Shown in pieces: positions 26,819 to 36,067 of a stretch of 54,286 nucleotides of DNA (within the stretch, counting starts at the first letter, position 1; each line of letters begins with the position of its first letter). The notes under the pieces were generated by a model, which saw only the letters and a list, made by a program, of their open reading frames with translations, ran no database searches and had not been told where the DNA came from. The stretch covers positions 1 to 54,286 of the forward strand of contig JBEPTZ010000014.1 in NCBI GenBank assembly GCA_041691815.1, given 5' to 3'. The position numbers were made by a program, and so were the translations under genes. Source of the stretch: 70-18 sp041691815. Lineage in GTDB: Bacteria; Pseudomonadota; Alphaproteobacteria; Acetobacterales; Acetobacteraceae.

Positions 26819-28669
26819 ATGGCTGGGCTGGTACGCAGGGTCAAGGGTTGGGTCGGTTCGCCGGCGATGAAGCTGCGCGAGGCGCATAAGCTGATCGCCA
26901 AGGGCAAGCTGGCGGAGGCGTTTCCGCTGCTTGGGCAGGCCGCGCAGGCGGGGCTGGCCGAGGCGGAATACCTGGTGGCGCGCTGCTACCTGGAGGGCGC
27001 CGGCGTGCCGCCCAGCCCCGCCGAGGGTGCCCGTTGGCTGGAGCGGGCGGCGAACCAGGGCTATATCGAGGCGCAGACGGCGATGGCCGGGCTGTTCCTG
27101 CGCGGCGCCAGCGTTGTCGAAGGCGGCGGCGAGGCGGCAGCGCACGCGCCCGGCGCCGCGGCGCGGCCGGCGACGACGCTGTTCGCGCCCACCGAGGCCG
27201 CGGCGCCGGACTTCGTGCGCGCCACCGCGTGGGCGCGCAAGGCGAGCGACGGCGGTTCGGCGGACGGCAAGGCGCTGCTGGCCTATATCCTGACCTCCGG
27301 CCCGGAGGACAAGCGCGACCTGGCGGCGGCGGAGGCGTTGTATCGTGCCTCGGCGGCGGCCAATTGCGCCCAGGGTTGCCTGGGGCTGGGGCTGGCGCTG
27401 CTGCGGTTGGCGCAGACCCCGGCGCAGCTGCTGGAGGTGTCCGCGCTGTTCCGCCGCGCCGCCGAGGCCGGGCTGGGCACCGCGATGTATCTGCTGGGGC
27501 TGATGCTGGAGCGCGGCGATGGCGTGGCCCAGGACATTCCGGCCGCGGCGAGGTGGTACAAGCAGGCGGCGATGCGCGGCATGCGCTCGGCGCAGGCGCG
27601 CTATGGCCTGGCGCTGATGCAGGGCAACGGCGTCGAGAAGGATCTGCAGGAGGGCGAGTCCTGGCTGCGGCGCGCGGCGTTGCAGGGCGATCCGGATTCG
27701 GCGGCGCTGGTGGGCGACCTGTATGCCCGCGGCGGCGCGCTGCCACCCAACCATGCCGAGGCGGCCAACTGGTATCGCCGGGCGGCCGAGGCCGGGCACA
27801 AGGCGGCGGCACGCTCCCTCGGCCTGCTGTATCTGACCGGCGCCGGCGTGCCGCATGATTCCGGCGAGGCGGCGAAATGGTTCCGGGTGGCGGCCGAGGC
27901 GGGGGTAGAGCAGGCCAAGTACGACCTCGCGCAACTGGTGCTGAAGGGCGAGGCGCGACCGGAAGATTCGGTGCGCACCAGCGAATGGTTCGCCAAGGCG
28001 GCGGAAACCGGCGATCTGGTGGCCGCGTTCAACTATGGCGTGTGCCTGGCCGAAGGCGTCGGCGTGGCGCGCGACGACCAAGAAGCGGCGCGCTGGTTGC
28101 GGCGGGCGGCGGAGGGCGTGGTCAACGCGCAATTCTGGTATGGCCGCATGCTGTGCGAGGGGCGCGGCGTGCCGGCCAATCTCGAGGAGGGGCGGAACTG
28201 GATCGGGCGAGCCGCCGCGGTCGGGATGGTCGATGCGCAGGTGGCGTTGGGCGAAATGCTGGTCGCCGGACGCGGCGGCAAGCGGGACCATGCCGAGGCG
28301 GTGGTGCTGTTCGAGAAGGCGGCCGCCAAGGGCCATGCCGGGGCGATGTTCGCGCTGGGCGCACTGCATGGCGGCGGCCATGACGTGCCGTGGAACCGCC
28401 CCGAGGCGCAGAAATGGTTCCGCCTGGCGGCCGAGCGCGGCCACGGACTGGCGCAGATGATGCTGGGCCGCTACCTCGCCCGCTCGCTAGCCGGGGAGCG
28501 CAACCTCAAGGAGGCACGCTACTGGTTCCAGCAGGCGATCGAGCGGGGGGTGAATGACGCGCGCGGCGACCTTGCCGCGCTGGCCCCGGCAGAGGCGCCG
28601 GCCGCCGAGGGAAGCGGGGAAGGCGACGGTCGTGCGGCGCCGCTTCGCAGCGGTGCGGCGGCCGACTGA
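26819..28669 (+). CDS. Sel1-repeat protein
   Basis: A protein of 616 residues made almost entirely of about fourteen Sel1-like repeats of roughly 36 residues, each with the A-W(F/Y)-xxAAxxGxxxA and LGxxYxxGxGVxxD patterns, for example AARWYKQAAMRGMRSAQARYG. Such repeats form alpha-solenoids that bind other proteins. No signal peptide or membrane segment was seen, so a cytoplasmic scaffold is likely. Start ATG 26819 has AGGAGG 10 bases upstream. It lies between the adaptor and the large glycosyltransferase gene, 5 bases before the latter, which suggests it works with the export or glycosylation machinery. Confidence 0.92.
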   Translation: MAGLVRRVKGWVGSPAMKLREAHKLIAKGKLAEAFPLLGQAAQAGLAEAEYLVARCYLEGAGVPPSPAEGARWLERAANQGYIEAQTAMAGLFLRGASVVEGGGEAAAHAPGAAARPATTLFAPTEAAAPDFVRATAWARKASDGGSADGKALLAYILTSGPEDKRDLAAAEALYRASAAANCAQGCLGLGLALLRLAQTPAQLLEVSALFRRAAEAGLGTAMYLLGLMLERGDGVAQDIPAAARWYKQAAMRGMRSAQARYGLALMQGNGVEKDLQEGESWLRRAALQGDPDSAALVGDLYARGGALPPNHAEAANWYRRAAEAGHKAAARSLGLLYLTGAGVPHDSGEAAKWFRVAAEAGVEQAKYDLAQLVLKGEARPEDSVRTSEWFAKAAETGDLVAAFNYGVCLAEGVGVARDDQEAARWLRRAAEGVVNAQFWYGRMLCEGRGVPANLEEGRNWIGRAAAVGMVDAQVALGEMLVAGRGGKRDHAEAVVLFEKAAAKGHAGAMFALGALHGGGHDVPWNRPEAQKWFRLAAERGHGLAQMMLGRYLARSLAGERNLKEARYWFQQAIERGVNDARGDLAALAPAEAPAAEGSGEGDGRAAPLRSGAAAD

Positions 28670-28674
28670 ACCAG

Positions 28675-31600
28675 ATGGCGCAGCACGACGCTGATCCGCA
28701 GCGATCGGCCGAAACGACCGAGGGCGCGGCGCCCGCCACCCAGGCGGAATGGTTCCAGCAGCGCGCCCGCGCGGCGTGGCAGGCGGGGCAGGCGGCGTTG
28801 GCCGAAGGCGATCTGCCGGCCGCCCGTGCCAATCTGGAGCGGGCCTGCCGGCTGGCACCCCAGGACGATGCCGCGGCGCTGTCGCTGGCGCTGCTGCAGT
28901 TGCAGGACGGGCAGACCGGGCCGGCGGTGGCCAGCCTGGCGGCGATCACCGCGCGCGTTGACGCGCGCGAGGCGTGGCTGGCGCTGGCGGCCGGGCGGCT
29001 GGCGCAGCATCAACCGCAGCAGGCGGCGGCGGCGCTGGCGGCGGCGTTGTCCGGGCATGTGTTCCCCGCCGACGGGATGATGGCGCCGCTGGCCGACGCG
29101 GTGGCGGATGCGGCCGAACTGCCGGGCTGGTGCGGCCTGGACGGGCAGGGCCGGCTGGTGGTCAGCCGTGGGACGCCGCCGCAAATCCTGCTGGATGGCG
29201 TGGAGGTCGGGTGGAGTCCGCGCAAACGGTTGCCCGCCACGGTGGCACGGGTGGAGGTGCGGCGCGGCGGGCGGGCGTTGCTCGGCAGCCCGCTGGCGCC
29301 GATGCGGCTACGGCGGGTCGAGGGTATCGTCAAGTGCCGGGACGGCGGCCTGGCGGGCTGGGCGTGGCATCCGGCCGACCCCGATGCCGATCCGGAATTG
29401 CGTATCGTGCCGCTTTCCGGCCGGCTTGCGTTGCGTATCCGCGCCGGCGATCGCGCGGTGGCGGCGGATATGCCGCTGGCCCGGCCGCGCGGCTTCTCGA
29501 TTTCTGCGACGGCGTTGGCCGGGATTTCCGGCCCGGTCCGGGTGCTGGGCGCCGATGGACGTGACCTCGCCGGCAGCCCGCTCGATCCTGGAGCGCCGGT
29601 GCGGGCGGCGGCGGCGATCGCCGGGCTGGTGGCGCGGCGCACCCCACTTTCGGGTCCGCCCGAGGCCGCCGATGGCCTGGAACTGGCAGCGGTGGCGGCC
29701 GAACTGCGCGGCCCGCCGGCCAGGGCGAGGCTGGTGCCTGGCCGCCCGGTGGCGGTGGTGGTGCCGGCGTTCCGCGATGCGGCGATGACCCTGGCCTGCC
29801 TCGCTGCGGTGTTCGCCACCGTGCCTGCGGAGACCAAGGTGCTGGTGGTGGACGATGCGACCCCGGAGCCGGCGTTGGCCGAGGGACTGGCGGACCTGCA
29901 GCGACAGCGCCGTATCCGTCTGCTGCGCCACCCGGAAAATCGCGGCTTCCCGGCCGCCGCCAACACCGGATTGCGCGCCGCCGCCGGGCTGCCCGGCCGG
30001 CCGGACGTGGTGCTGCTGAACAGCGATGCGCTGGTGACGCCGGGTTGGCTGGAGCGGTTGCGCCGCGCCGTGCACGCGGCGCCGGATATCGGCACCGCGA
30101 CGCCGCTTTCCAACGACGCGACGATCATGAGCTACCCCGACCCGGCGCTGCCCGCGGCAGCACCCGTCGGCGCCAGGCTGGCCGCCCTGGCGCGTCTGGC
30201 CGGACGCACGCTGGACGGGGTGACGGTGGAACTGCCGACCGCGATCGGCTTCTGCATGTATATCCGCCGCGAATGCCTGGCCGACACCGGGCTGTTCCGC
30301 GCTGAAATCTTCGCCCAGGGCTATGGCGAGGAGAACGACTTCTGCCTGCGCGCCCGCCATCTCGGCTGGCGGCATATCGGCGTGCCAGGCGCCTACGTGG
30401 CACACCAGGGCGGGCGCTCGTTCGGGGCGGCGAAATCGCCGCTGCTGGCGCGCAATCTGGCCGTGCTGGAGCAGTTGCACCCCGGTTATCACCGCTTGGT
30501 GATGGAGTTCCAGCGCGCCGACCCGATGGCGGAGCCGCGCCGTGCGCTGGACATCGCCCGCTGGAAGGCCGGCCGGGCCAAGGCCGGAGCGTTGCTGCTG
30601 GTCAGCCACGACAGCGGCGGCGGGGTGGAGCGGGCGCTGCGCGAACGCGCTGCCGCGGAGCAAGCCGAGGGCCGCCGCGCGGTGGTGCTGCGCCCGGTGC
30701 TGGCGCGCAATGGCGAGGCCGGGGACCGCCGCTATCGGCCCGGCCTGTGCATCGTCGGCGACGGCGCCGATGGCGGCTTTCCCAATCTGCAGTTCCGCCT
30801 GCCGGAGGAGCTGGATGCACTGGTGCGCCTGCTGCGCGCCGACCGACCGGCGGCACTGGAGGTTCACCATCTGCTCGGCCACAGCCATGCGGTGACCGAG
30901 CTGGCGGCGCGGCTGGGCATCCCCATCGATTACCATGTGCATGATTACGCCGCGTTCTGCCCGCGCATCACGCTGGTGGGTCCGGGCGGCCGCTATTGCG
31001 GCGAGCCGGACTCCGCCGCGGTGTGCGATGCCTGCGTCGCCGATTGCGGCTCGGCGATTGAGGAGGCGATCGGCGCCGCCGCCCTGCGCGCCCGCTCGGC
31101 GGCGGATTTTGCCGCCGCACGCCGGATCGTCGCCCCGTCGCAGGATGTCGCGGCACGGTTGCGCCGGCATTTCCCCGGCATCGCGCCAGAGGTCGTGCCG
31201 CTGGAATCGGATGACCGGCTGCCCCGGCTGGTGATCCATCGGCCGCGCACCCGGCGCCTGGTCTGCCTGATCGGGGCGATCGGCCCGGTGAAGGGCTACG
31301 ACGTGCTGCTGGACTGCGCCCGCGATGCCGCCTGGCGCGACCTGGCACTGGAATTCGTCCTCGCCGGCCATTCCCCCGACGACGCCAGGCTGATGGCAAC
31401 CGGACGGATCGCGGTGACCGGGCCGTATCGCGACGCCGGGGCCGAGGCGCTGGTGCGTGGCCTGAAGGCAGATCTCGCCTGGTTGCCCTCCATCTGGCCG
31501 GAGACCTGGTGCTACACGCTCGGCACCGCATGGCGGGCCGGGCTGCGGGTTGCCGCCTTCGATATTGGCGCGCCCGCCGAGCGCATTCGCCGCACCGGGC

Positions 31601-31686
31601 GCGGCTGGCTGCTGCCGCTGGGGCTGCCGGCAGCAGCAATCAACAATGCGTTGCTTGCCGTAAACCTTGCGACAGGCGATGTATGA
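28675..31686 (+). CDS. Large double glycosyltransferase with TPR-like N terminus
   Basis: A protein of 1003 residues with several parts. The N terminus (about 25-130) resembles TPR helices. A beta-rich middle carries the GWAWHPADPDADPEL motif near residue 225 common in large alphaproteobacterial glycosyltransferases. A GT2 (GT-A fold) domain lies at about 360-610: PVAVVVPAFRDA, then KVLVVDDATPE, then DVVLLNSDALV (DxD-like motif). A GT4-like domain lies at about 640-1003 (GALLLVSHDSGGGVERALRE; LIGAIGPVKGYDVLLD). It sits 5 bases after the Sel1 gene. The acceptor is unknown; glycosylation of a secreted or surface protein is inferred from context. Confidence 0.88.
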   Translation: MAQHDADPQRSAETTEGAAPATQAEWFQQRARAAWQAGQAALAEGDLPAARANLERACRLAPQDDAAALSLALLQLQDGQTGPAVASLAAITARVDAREAWLALAAGRLAQHQPQQAAAALAAALSGHVFPADGMMAPLADAVADAAELPGWCGLDGQGRLVVSRGTPPQILLDGVEVGWSPRKRLPATVARVEVRRGGRALLGSPLAPMRLRRVEGIVKCRDGGLAGWAWHPADPDADPELRIVPLSGRLALRIRAGDRAVAADMPLARPRGFSISATALAGISGPVRVLGADGRDLAGSPLDPGAPVRAAAAIAGLVARRTPLSGPPEAADGLELAAVAAELRGPPARARLVPGRPVAVVVPAFRDAAMTLACLAAVFATVPAETKVLVVDDATPEPALAEGLADLQRQRRIRLLRHPENRGFPAAANTGLRAAAGLPGRPDVVLLNSDALVTPGWLERLRRAVHAAPDIGTATPLSNDATIMSYPDPALPAAAPVGARLAALARLAGRTLDGVTVELPTAIGFCMYIRRECLADTGLFRAEIFAQGYGEENDFCLRARHLGWRHIGVPGAYVAHQGGRSFGAAKSPLLARNLAVLEQLHPGYHRLVMEFQRADPMAEPRRALDIARWKAGRAKAGALLLVSHDSGGGVERALRERAAAEQAEGRRAVVLRPVLARNGEAGDRRYRPGLCIVGDGADGGFPNLQFRLPEELDALVRLLRADRPAALEVHHLLGHSHAVTELAARLGIPIDYHVHDYAAFCPRITLVGPGGRYCGEPDSAAVCDACVADCGSAIEEAIGAAALRARSAADFAAARRIVAPSQDVAARLRRHFPGIAPEVVPLESDDRLPRLVIHRPRTRRLVCLIGAIGPVKGYDVLLDCARDAAWRDLALEFVLAGHSPDDARLMATGRIAVTGPYRDAGAEALVRGLKADLAWLPSIWPETWCYTLGTAWRAGLRVAAFDIGAPAERIRRTGRGWLLPLGLPAAAINNALLAVNLATGDV

Positions 31687-31800
31687 GTTCAATGCACCAG
31701 CGTATCCCGTAACGGCCGGCCAACCAACGCACGCCACCGACTCCACCGTCCCGTCCAACATCCGATCTTGTCCAACGCCATCGAGAAGAGTGAGAGCTAC

Positions 31801-32823
31801 ATGTCCGACGTTGCCGCCCCCAAACGCGAGAACCGCCAGCGGGTGACCGAGTTGAATGTCTCGGGCCATCTGATGACGCTCGACACCGGCCTGTTCTGTA
31901 TCCTGCAGACCGCCGCCAAGGCGGTGGACGCCGGCAGCGGATTGCCCGGCGTGCGGCTGTCGGTGCCGCCAGGGGCCGGTAGCCGGCCGGACTCGGTGCA
32001 GATCAGCTCATTTCGCGCCGATGGCTGGCTGAGCGGTTTCGGCGATGCGGCGCTGGTGCGGGTTACCAACGGGCCGGCGCAACTGCTGGTGACCGTCTAT
32101 CAGGGCCCGGCGGGCGAGCATACCGCGCCGAACCTGCAGGTACTGCGCTTGCTGGAGGGGCCAGCCTCGGCCGCCAATCCGCAGGCGCCGGCTGCCAACC
32201 CGCAGGCGCCGCCCGCGCCGGATGCCGCGGGCCAGAAGGTGATGGACATGGTCGCGCATATCCAGGGGCGCGGCGATGTCGGCGCGCTGCTTGGCGACTG
32301 GCTCGGCGAACGCGGCAGCAAGCGCTGGATCGAGGGCTTCGCGGTGTCGCCGGCGCATGAAGTTCCGCCGCAGGACATCGAATACCAGGCGGTGCTCGGC
32401 CGCGGCTGGCTGTCGCCCTGGGCCGAGGGCGGCCAGTTCTGCGGCAGCCGCGGCATGGCGCTGCCGGTGCTGGGCCTGCGGCTGCGGCTGCGCGGCGCGT
32501 CGGCGCAGAGCCATGAATGCAGCTATTCCGCGACGTTCACCGACGGCACCGAGATCGGCCCGGTCAGCGCCGGCGAGGCCTGCGAGGCAGAGAGCCTGGC
32601 GCCGATGGAGGCGTTCCACGTCGAGATCCGGCCGCGCGGATCGGCCGCCAAAGCACCGGCCAAGGCCGAGGCAAAACCGGCCGCCAAGCCTGCCCCAGCC
32701 AAACCTGCCGCGCCCAACCCGGTCGCTCCGAAGGCCGCCGCCGCCAAGCCCGCCGCACCGAAGCGTGGTGCGGCCAAACCGGCAGCCACGGCACCGGCCG
32801 GCAAGGGAGGGCGTGGCCGCTGA
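31801..32823 (+). CDS. Protein with ChW-like repeat domain and Ala/Pro/Lys-rich tail
   Basis: A protein of 340 residues with no signal peptide. Residues about 20-125 form a domain of unknown fold. After an NPQAPAANPQAP linker, residues about 175-285 resemble ChW (clostridial hydrophobic, conserved W) repeats: the first contains DIEYQAVLGRGWLSPW and GSRGMALPVLGLRLRL, the second CSYSATFTDGTEIGPVSAGE. The tail (about 285-340) is Ala/Pro/Lys-rich and looks disordered. ATG 31801 is preferred; an in-frame TTG at 31768 exists. Placed between two glycosyltransferase genes, it could be a glycosylated or exported protein, but this is only a guess. Confidence 0.65.
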   Translation: MSDVAAPKRENRQRVTELNVSGHLMTLDTGLFCILQTAAKAVDAGSGLPGVRLSVPPGAGSRPDSVQISSFRADGWLSGFGDAALVRVTNGPAQLLVTVYQGPAGEHTAPNLQVLRLLEGPASAANPQAPAANPQAPPAPDAAGQKVMDMVAHIQGRGDVGALLGDWLGERGSKRWIEGFAVSPAHEVPPQDIEYQAVLGRGWLSPWAEGGQFCGSRGMALPVLGLRLRLRGASAQSHECSYSATFTDGTEIGPVSAGEACEAESLAPMEAFHVEIRPRGSAAKAPAKAEAKPAAKPAPAKPAAPNPVAPKAAAAKPAAPKRGAAKPAATAPAGKGGRGR

Positions 32824-32846
32824 GGCACAGGCAACCGCCTGCGGCC

Positions 32847-32911
32847 GGCCGGCGTGCCGGCCACCACTGAGTCGATATCCGGCCGGGGCGACTGCCCGCG
32901 CCGGCCGGATA
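32847..32911 (+). other. Two strong GC hairpins before the GT4 gene
   Basis: GGCCGGC and GCCGGCC (32847-32862) form a near-perfect palindrome with two central bases. Close behind, TATCCGGCCGG (32876-32886) pairs with its exact complement at 32901-32911 and holds an inner GGGC/GCCC stem. Together they occupy most of the 113-base gap before the glycosyltransferase gene at 32937. No T-run follows, so they may modulate mRNA stability or translation rather than terminate. Confidence 0.7.
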
Positions 32912-32936
32912 CCGGCGGGACAAGCAAGGGCCACGC

Positions 32937-34166
32937 GTGAAGTTTCTCTTCGTTCACCAGAATTTTCCTGGCCAGTACCTGCACATCATCAACCATCTGC
33001 TGGCCAGCGGGCGGCACGAGATTGTGTTCGTGGCGCAACCAAACAGCAACACCATCGCCGGCGTGCGGCGGGTGTTCTACGAGGGGCCCAAGCCACCGCC
33101 GAACGGCATCCACCCCAATGTGCGCGACCACGAACTGGCGGCCCGGCGGGCGGAGAGCGTGGCGCGGGTGGCGCATAACCTGAAAGGCCTGGGCTTCACG
33201 CCCGACATCATCATCGGCCATCACGGCTGGGGCGAGCTGCTCGACCTGCCGGCGGTCTGGCCGAGCGTGCCGCTGCTCGGCTATTTCGAGTTCTATTATC
33301 ACAGCAACGGCCAGGATGTCGGCTTCGACCCGGAATTCCCGGTCGACGAGCGGCTGCTGAGCCGGATCAACTCGATGAACACCATCAACCTGCTGGCGCT
33401 GTCGCTGGAGCAGCACGGCCACACCCCGACCCGCTGGCAGTTGGAGCGCTACCCCGAATGGGCGCGCGGCAACATCAAGCTGCTGCCGGAGGGCGCATTG
33501 CTGGACACCTGCAAGCCGGACCCCAAGGCGCACGGCAAGACGCTGGCAATCGGCGATTTCCGGGTGACGCCGAAGGATCGGCTGGTCACCTACGTGGCGC
33601 GCAACCTGGAGCCGTATCGCGGCTTCCACACTATGATGCGGGCGCTGTCGCCGCTGCTGAAGGCGCGCAGCGACGTGAAAGTGGTGCTGGTGGGCGGCGA
33701 CGATGTCAGCTACGGCGCGCGGCTGGCCAACACCACCTGGCGGGCGCATTTCCAGCAGGAGCAGGAGGGCAAATACGATACCAGCCGGGTGCTGTTTCCC
33801 GGCCAGGTGCAGTACGCCCAGTATCTGCGGCTGCTGCAGCGCTCGGATTGCCATGTCTACCTGTCCTACCCGTTCGTTGCCTCCTGGTCGCTGCGCGAGG
33901 CGATGGCGGCCGGCTGCGCCATTGTCGGCGCCGATGTGGAACCGGTGCGGGAGTTCATCACCGATGGCCGCACCGGGCTGATCACCTCGTGCCTCGATCC
34001 GGCGGCGCTGGCGGAGCGGGTGCAGATAGTACTGGGGGACGCATCGCTGAACGCCAGGCTGCGCGCCGCCGCACGCCGGCATGCGGAGCGGCATCTGGAC
34101 ATGAAGCAGCATGTGCAGGCGTTCGAGGCGCGGATTACCGAGATCACCGGGCAGGAATTGAGGTAA
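32937..34166 (+). CDS. GT4-type glycosyltransferase
   Basis: A protein of 409 residues with a GT-B fold. The N terminus KFLFVHQNFPGQY and the middle GHHGWGELLDLP are found in GT4 enzymes; the C-terminal nucleotide-sugar lobe has PGQVQYAQYLRLLQRSD, then SWSLREAMAAGCAIVGAD, with the family's EX7E-type region starting at the conserved glutamate of LREAMA. Start GTG 32937 has AAGGG about 7 bases upstream. It follows the ChW-like gene after a stretch holding two strong GC hairpins. A palindromic repeat lies after its stop. Sugar donor and acceptor are unknown. Confidence 0.9.
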   Translation: MKFLFVHQNFPGQYLHIINHLLASGRHEIVFVAQPNSNTIAGVRRVFYEGPKPPPNGIHPNVRDHELAARRAESVARVAHNLKGLGFTPDIIIGHHGWGELLDLPAVWPSVPLLGYFEFYYHSNGQDVGFDPEFPVDERLLSRINSMNTINLLALSLEQHGHTPTRWQLERYPEWARGNIKLLPEGALLDTCKPDPKAHGKTLAIGDFRVTPKDRLVTYVARNLEPYRGFHTMMRALSPLLKARSDVKVVLVGGDDVSYGARLANTTWRAHFQQEQEGKYDTSRVLFPGQVQYAQYLRLLQRSDCHVYLSYPFVASWSLREAMAAGCAIVGADVEPVREFITDGRTGLITSCLDPAALAERVQIVLGDASLNARLRAAARRHAERHLDMKQHVQAFEARITEITGQELR

Positions 34167-34173
34167 GCAAGAT

Positions 34174-34296
34174 CTTCTTTTTGTGAACAAAAAGAAGCAA
34201 AAAAACTTTTCATCCATTGGAGTGTACCGAATCTCCACCCCTCTGCTGCTGCAAGGCGGATGAAAGTTTTTTGGTTCTTTTTTACAAAAAAGAACC
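34174..34296 (+). repeat. Nested-palindrome repeat, copy 4
   Basis: Outer palindromes lie at 34174-34197 (CTTCTTTTTGT type) and 34273-34296 (GGTTCTTTTTT type). The core ATTGGAGTGTACCGAATCTCC-like region and CAAGGCGGATGAAAG match the other copies. It separates the glycosylation locus from the third solute-binding protein gene, 8 bases after the GT4 stop. Confidence 0.92.
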
Positions 34297-34443
34297 CTTG
34301 CTTGCCTTAACGCGATAGCGATACGCCCCGTATCCCCCCAGGTGGGCGCTTTTTCGGTTGCCATGATGCGGCCGCCCGGCTCAAATCCTCCCGAGGAGCA
34401 TGCCGCCCGGGAACCAGCCCGGGTGCAATCGGGAGCCAGATCG

Positions 34444-36024
34444 ATGAAACGTCGTACCTTTCTCGCGGCCGGCGCCGCGGCTGCGGCGATGCCGCTCGCC
34501 CGGCCGGCGATCGCCGCCCCTGCCAGCAAGCTGGTGTTCGTGCCGCAGGGCAATCTGGTCAGCCTGGACCCGGTCTGGACCACCGCCGCGGTGACCCGCG
34601 CCGCCGGGCTGATGGTCTACGAGACGCTGTATGGCCGCGACCAGACGTTGCGCGCGCATCCGCAGATGGTGGCGGGCCATGTGGTGGAGGACGACGGCAA
34701 GCGCTGGACCATGACGCTGCGCGACGGCCTCATGTGGCATGACGGCACGCCGGTGCTGGCGCGGGACTGTGTCGCCTCGATCCGGCGCTGGCTGGCCAGG
34801 GATGCGGTGGGCAGCACGCTGATCACGCGGATCGACGCGCTGGAGGCCAAGGATGATAAGACCATCGTCTGGCGGCTCAACAAGCCGTTCGCCAGCCTGC
34901 CCAACGCGCTTGCCAAAACCCAGCCGAGCCCGGTGATGATGCCGGAGCGGCTGGCCAAGACCGATCCGCACAAGCAGGTCAGCGAAGTGATCGGCAGCGG
35001 GCCGTTCCGCTGGCTGAAGGATGAATATGTGTCGGGCAGCCAGGCGGTGTTCGCCAAGAACGAGAAATACCTGCCGCGCGATGAACCCGCCGACTATGCC
35101 GCCGGCGGCTACCGGGTGATGGTGGACCGGGTGGTGTGGAAGGTTATCCCCGACGCCTCGACCGCCGCCAATGCCCTGGTGACCGGCGAGGTGGACTGGG
35201 TGGAGATGCCGCTGCCCGATCTGCTGCCGCTGCTGCGCAAGGCCCAGGGCGTCAGCGTCGATCGGCTCGACCCGTACGGCATCTACCCGGTGCTGCGGCC
35301 GAATTTCCTCAATGCGCCGACCTCGGAGCAGGCGATCCGCAAGGTGATGCTGGCGGCGATCGACCAGAAGGAAGTGATGACCGCGCTGATGGGCGACGAT
35401 ACCGCAGCGTATCACACCGATGTCGGCATCTTCATCCCCGGTTCGGAATCGGCCAACAGCGGCGGCATGGCGTCGATCACCAAACGCCATACCACCGCCG
35501 AGTTGCAGGCGATGCTGAAGGCCGCCGGCTACAAGGGGGAGCGGGTGGCGCTGATGCACCCGACCGACCAGGTGTTCTACGACCCGATGACCAACGTGGT
35601 GGCGGCACAGCTGAAGGCGGTGGGTTTCAACATCGATGACCAGACTACCGACTGGGGCACCATCGTGCAGCGGCGCATCAGCAGGAAGCCGCTCGACCAG
35701 GGGGGCTGGTCGCTGTTCGTCACCGGCTTCCCGGCGGTGGACCAGGGCAACCCGATCCTGACCGACGCGGTGCGTGGCAACGGCGACAAGGCCTGGTATG
35801 GCTGGCCGACCAATCCGAAGCTGGAAACCCTGCGCGACGCCTGGATCGACAGCACCGACGAGGCGGAGAAGAAGAAGCTGGCCGAGCAGATTCAGACCGA
35901 GGCGCTGGACTTCGTCACCCTGATCCCGCTGGGCCAGTACATGCAGTCGACCGCTTGGCGTAGCAACCTGAAGGGCCTGCTGAAGGGCCCAGTGCCGGTG
36001 TTCTGGAACATCAGCCGAAGCTAA
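34444..36024 (+). CDS. Dipeptide-type ABC transporter substrate-binding protein (SBP_bac_5), paralogue 3
   Basis: A protein of 526 residues. The start MKRRTFLAAG is a Tat-like signal followed by a hydrophobic stretch ending near ARPAIAAP. The core resembles that of paralogues 1 and 2 (LVFVPQGNLVSLDPVW; MTLRDGLMWHDGTP; GSGPFRW; TDWGTIVQRR), but it is more diverged. ATG 34444 has GGGAG upstream. No transporter permease or ATPase of the peptide class adjoins it. A strong hairpin follows its stop. The ligand is unknown. Confidence 0.92.
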   Translation: MKRRTFLAAGAAAAAMPLARPAIAAPASKLVFVPQGNLVSLDPVWTTAAVTRAAGLMVYETLYGRDQTLRAHPQMVAGHVVEDDGKRWTMTLRDGLMWHDGTPVLARDCVASIRRWLARDAVGSTLITRIDALEAKDDKTIVWRLNKPFASLPNALAKTQPSPVMMPERLAKTDPHKQVSEVIGSGPFRWLKDEYVSGSQAVFAKNEKYLPRDEPADYAAGGYRVMVDRVVWKVIPDASTAANALVTGEVDWVEMPLPDLLPLLRKAQGVSVDRLDPYGIYPVLRPNFLNAPTSEQAIRKVMLAAIDQKEVMTALMGDDTAAYHTDVGIFIPGSESANSGGMASITKRHTTAELQAMLKAAGYKGERVALMHPTDQVFYDPMTNVVAAQLKAVGFNIDDQTTDWGTIVQRRISRKPLDQGGWSLFVTGFPAVDQGNPILTDAVRGNGDKAWYGWPTNPKLETLRDAWIDSTDEAEKKKLAEQIQTEALDFVTLIPLGQYMQSTAWRSNLKGLLKGPVPVFWNISRS

Positions 36025-36030
36025 GTCCGG

Positions 36031-36060
36031 CGTGCCCGCCGGCTTCGACCAGCGGGCACG
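36031..36060. terminator. Candidate bidirectional terminator
   Basis: CGTGCCCGC (36031-36039) pairs exactly with GCGGGCACG (36052-36060), with a 12-base loop. It lies between two convergent genes, the solute-binding protein and the quinone-oxidoreductase-like enzyme. It lacks a clear T-run, so its strength is uncertain. Confidence 0.6.
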
Positions 36061-36067
36061 GTGTGCT

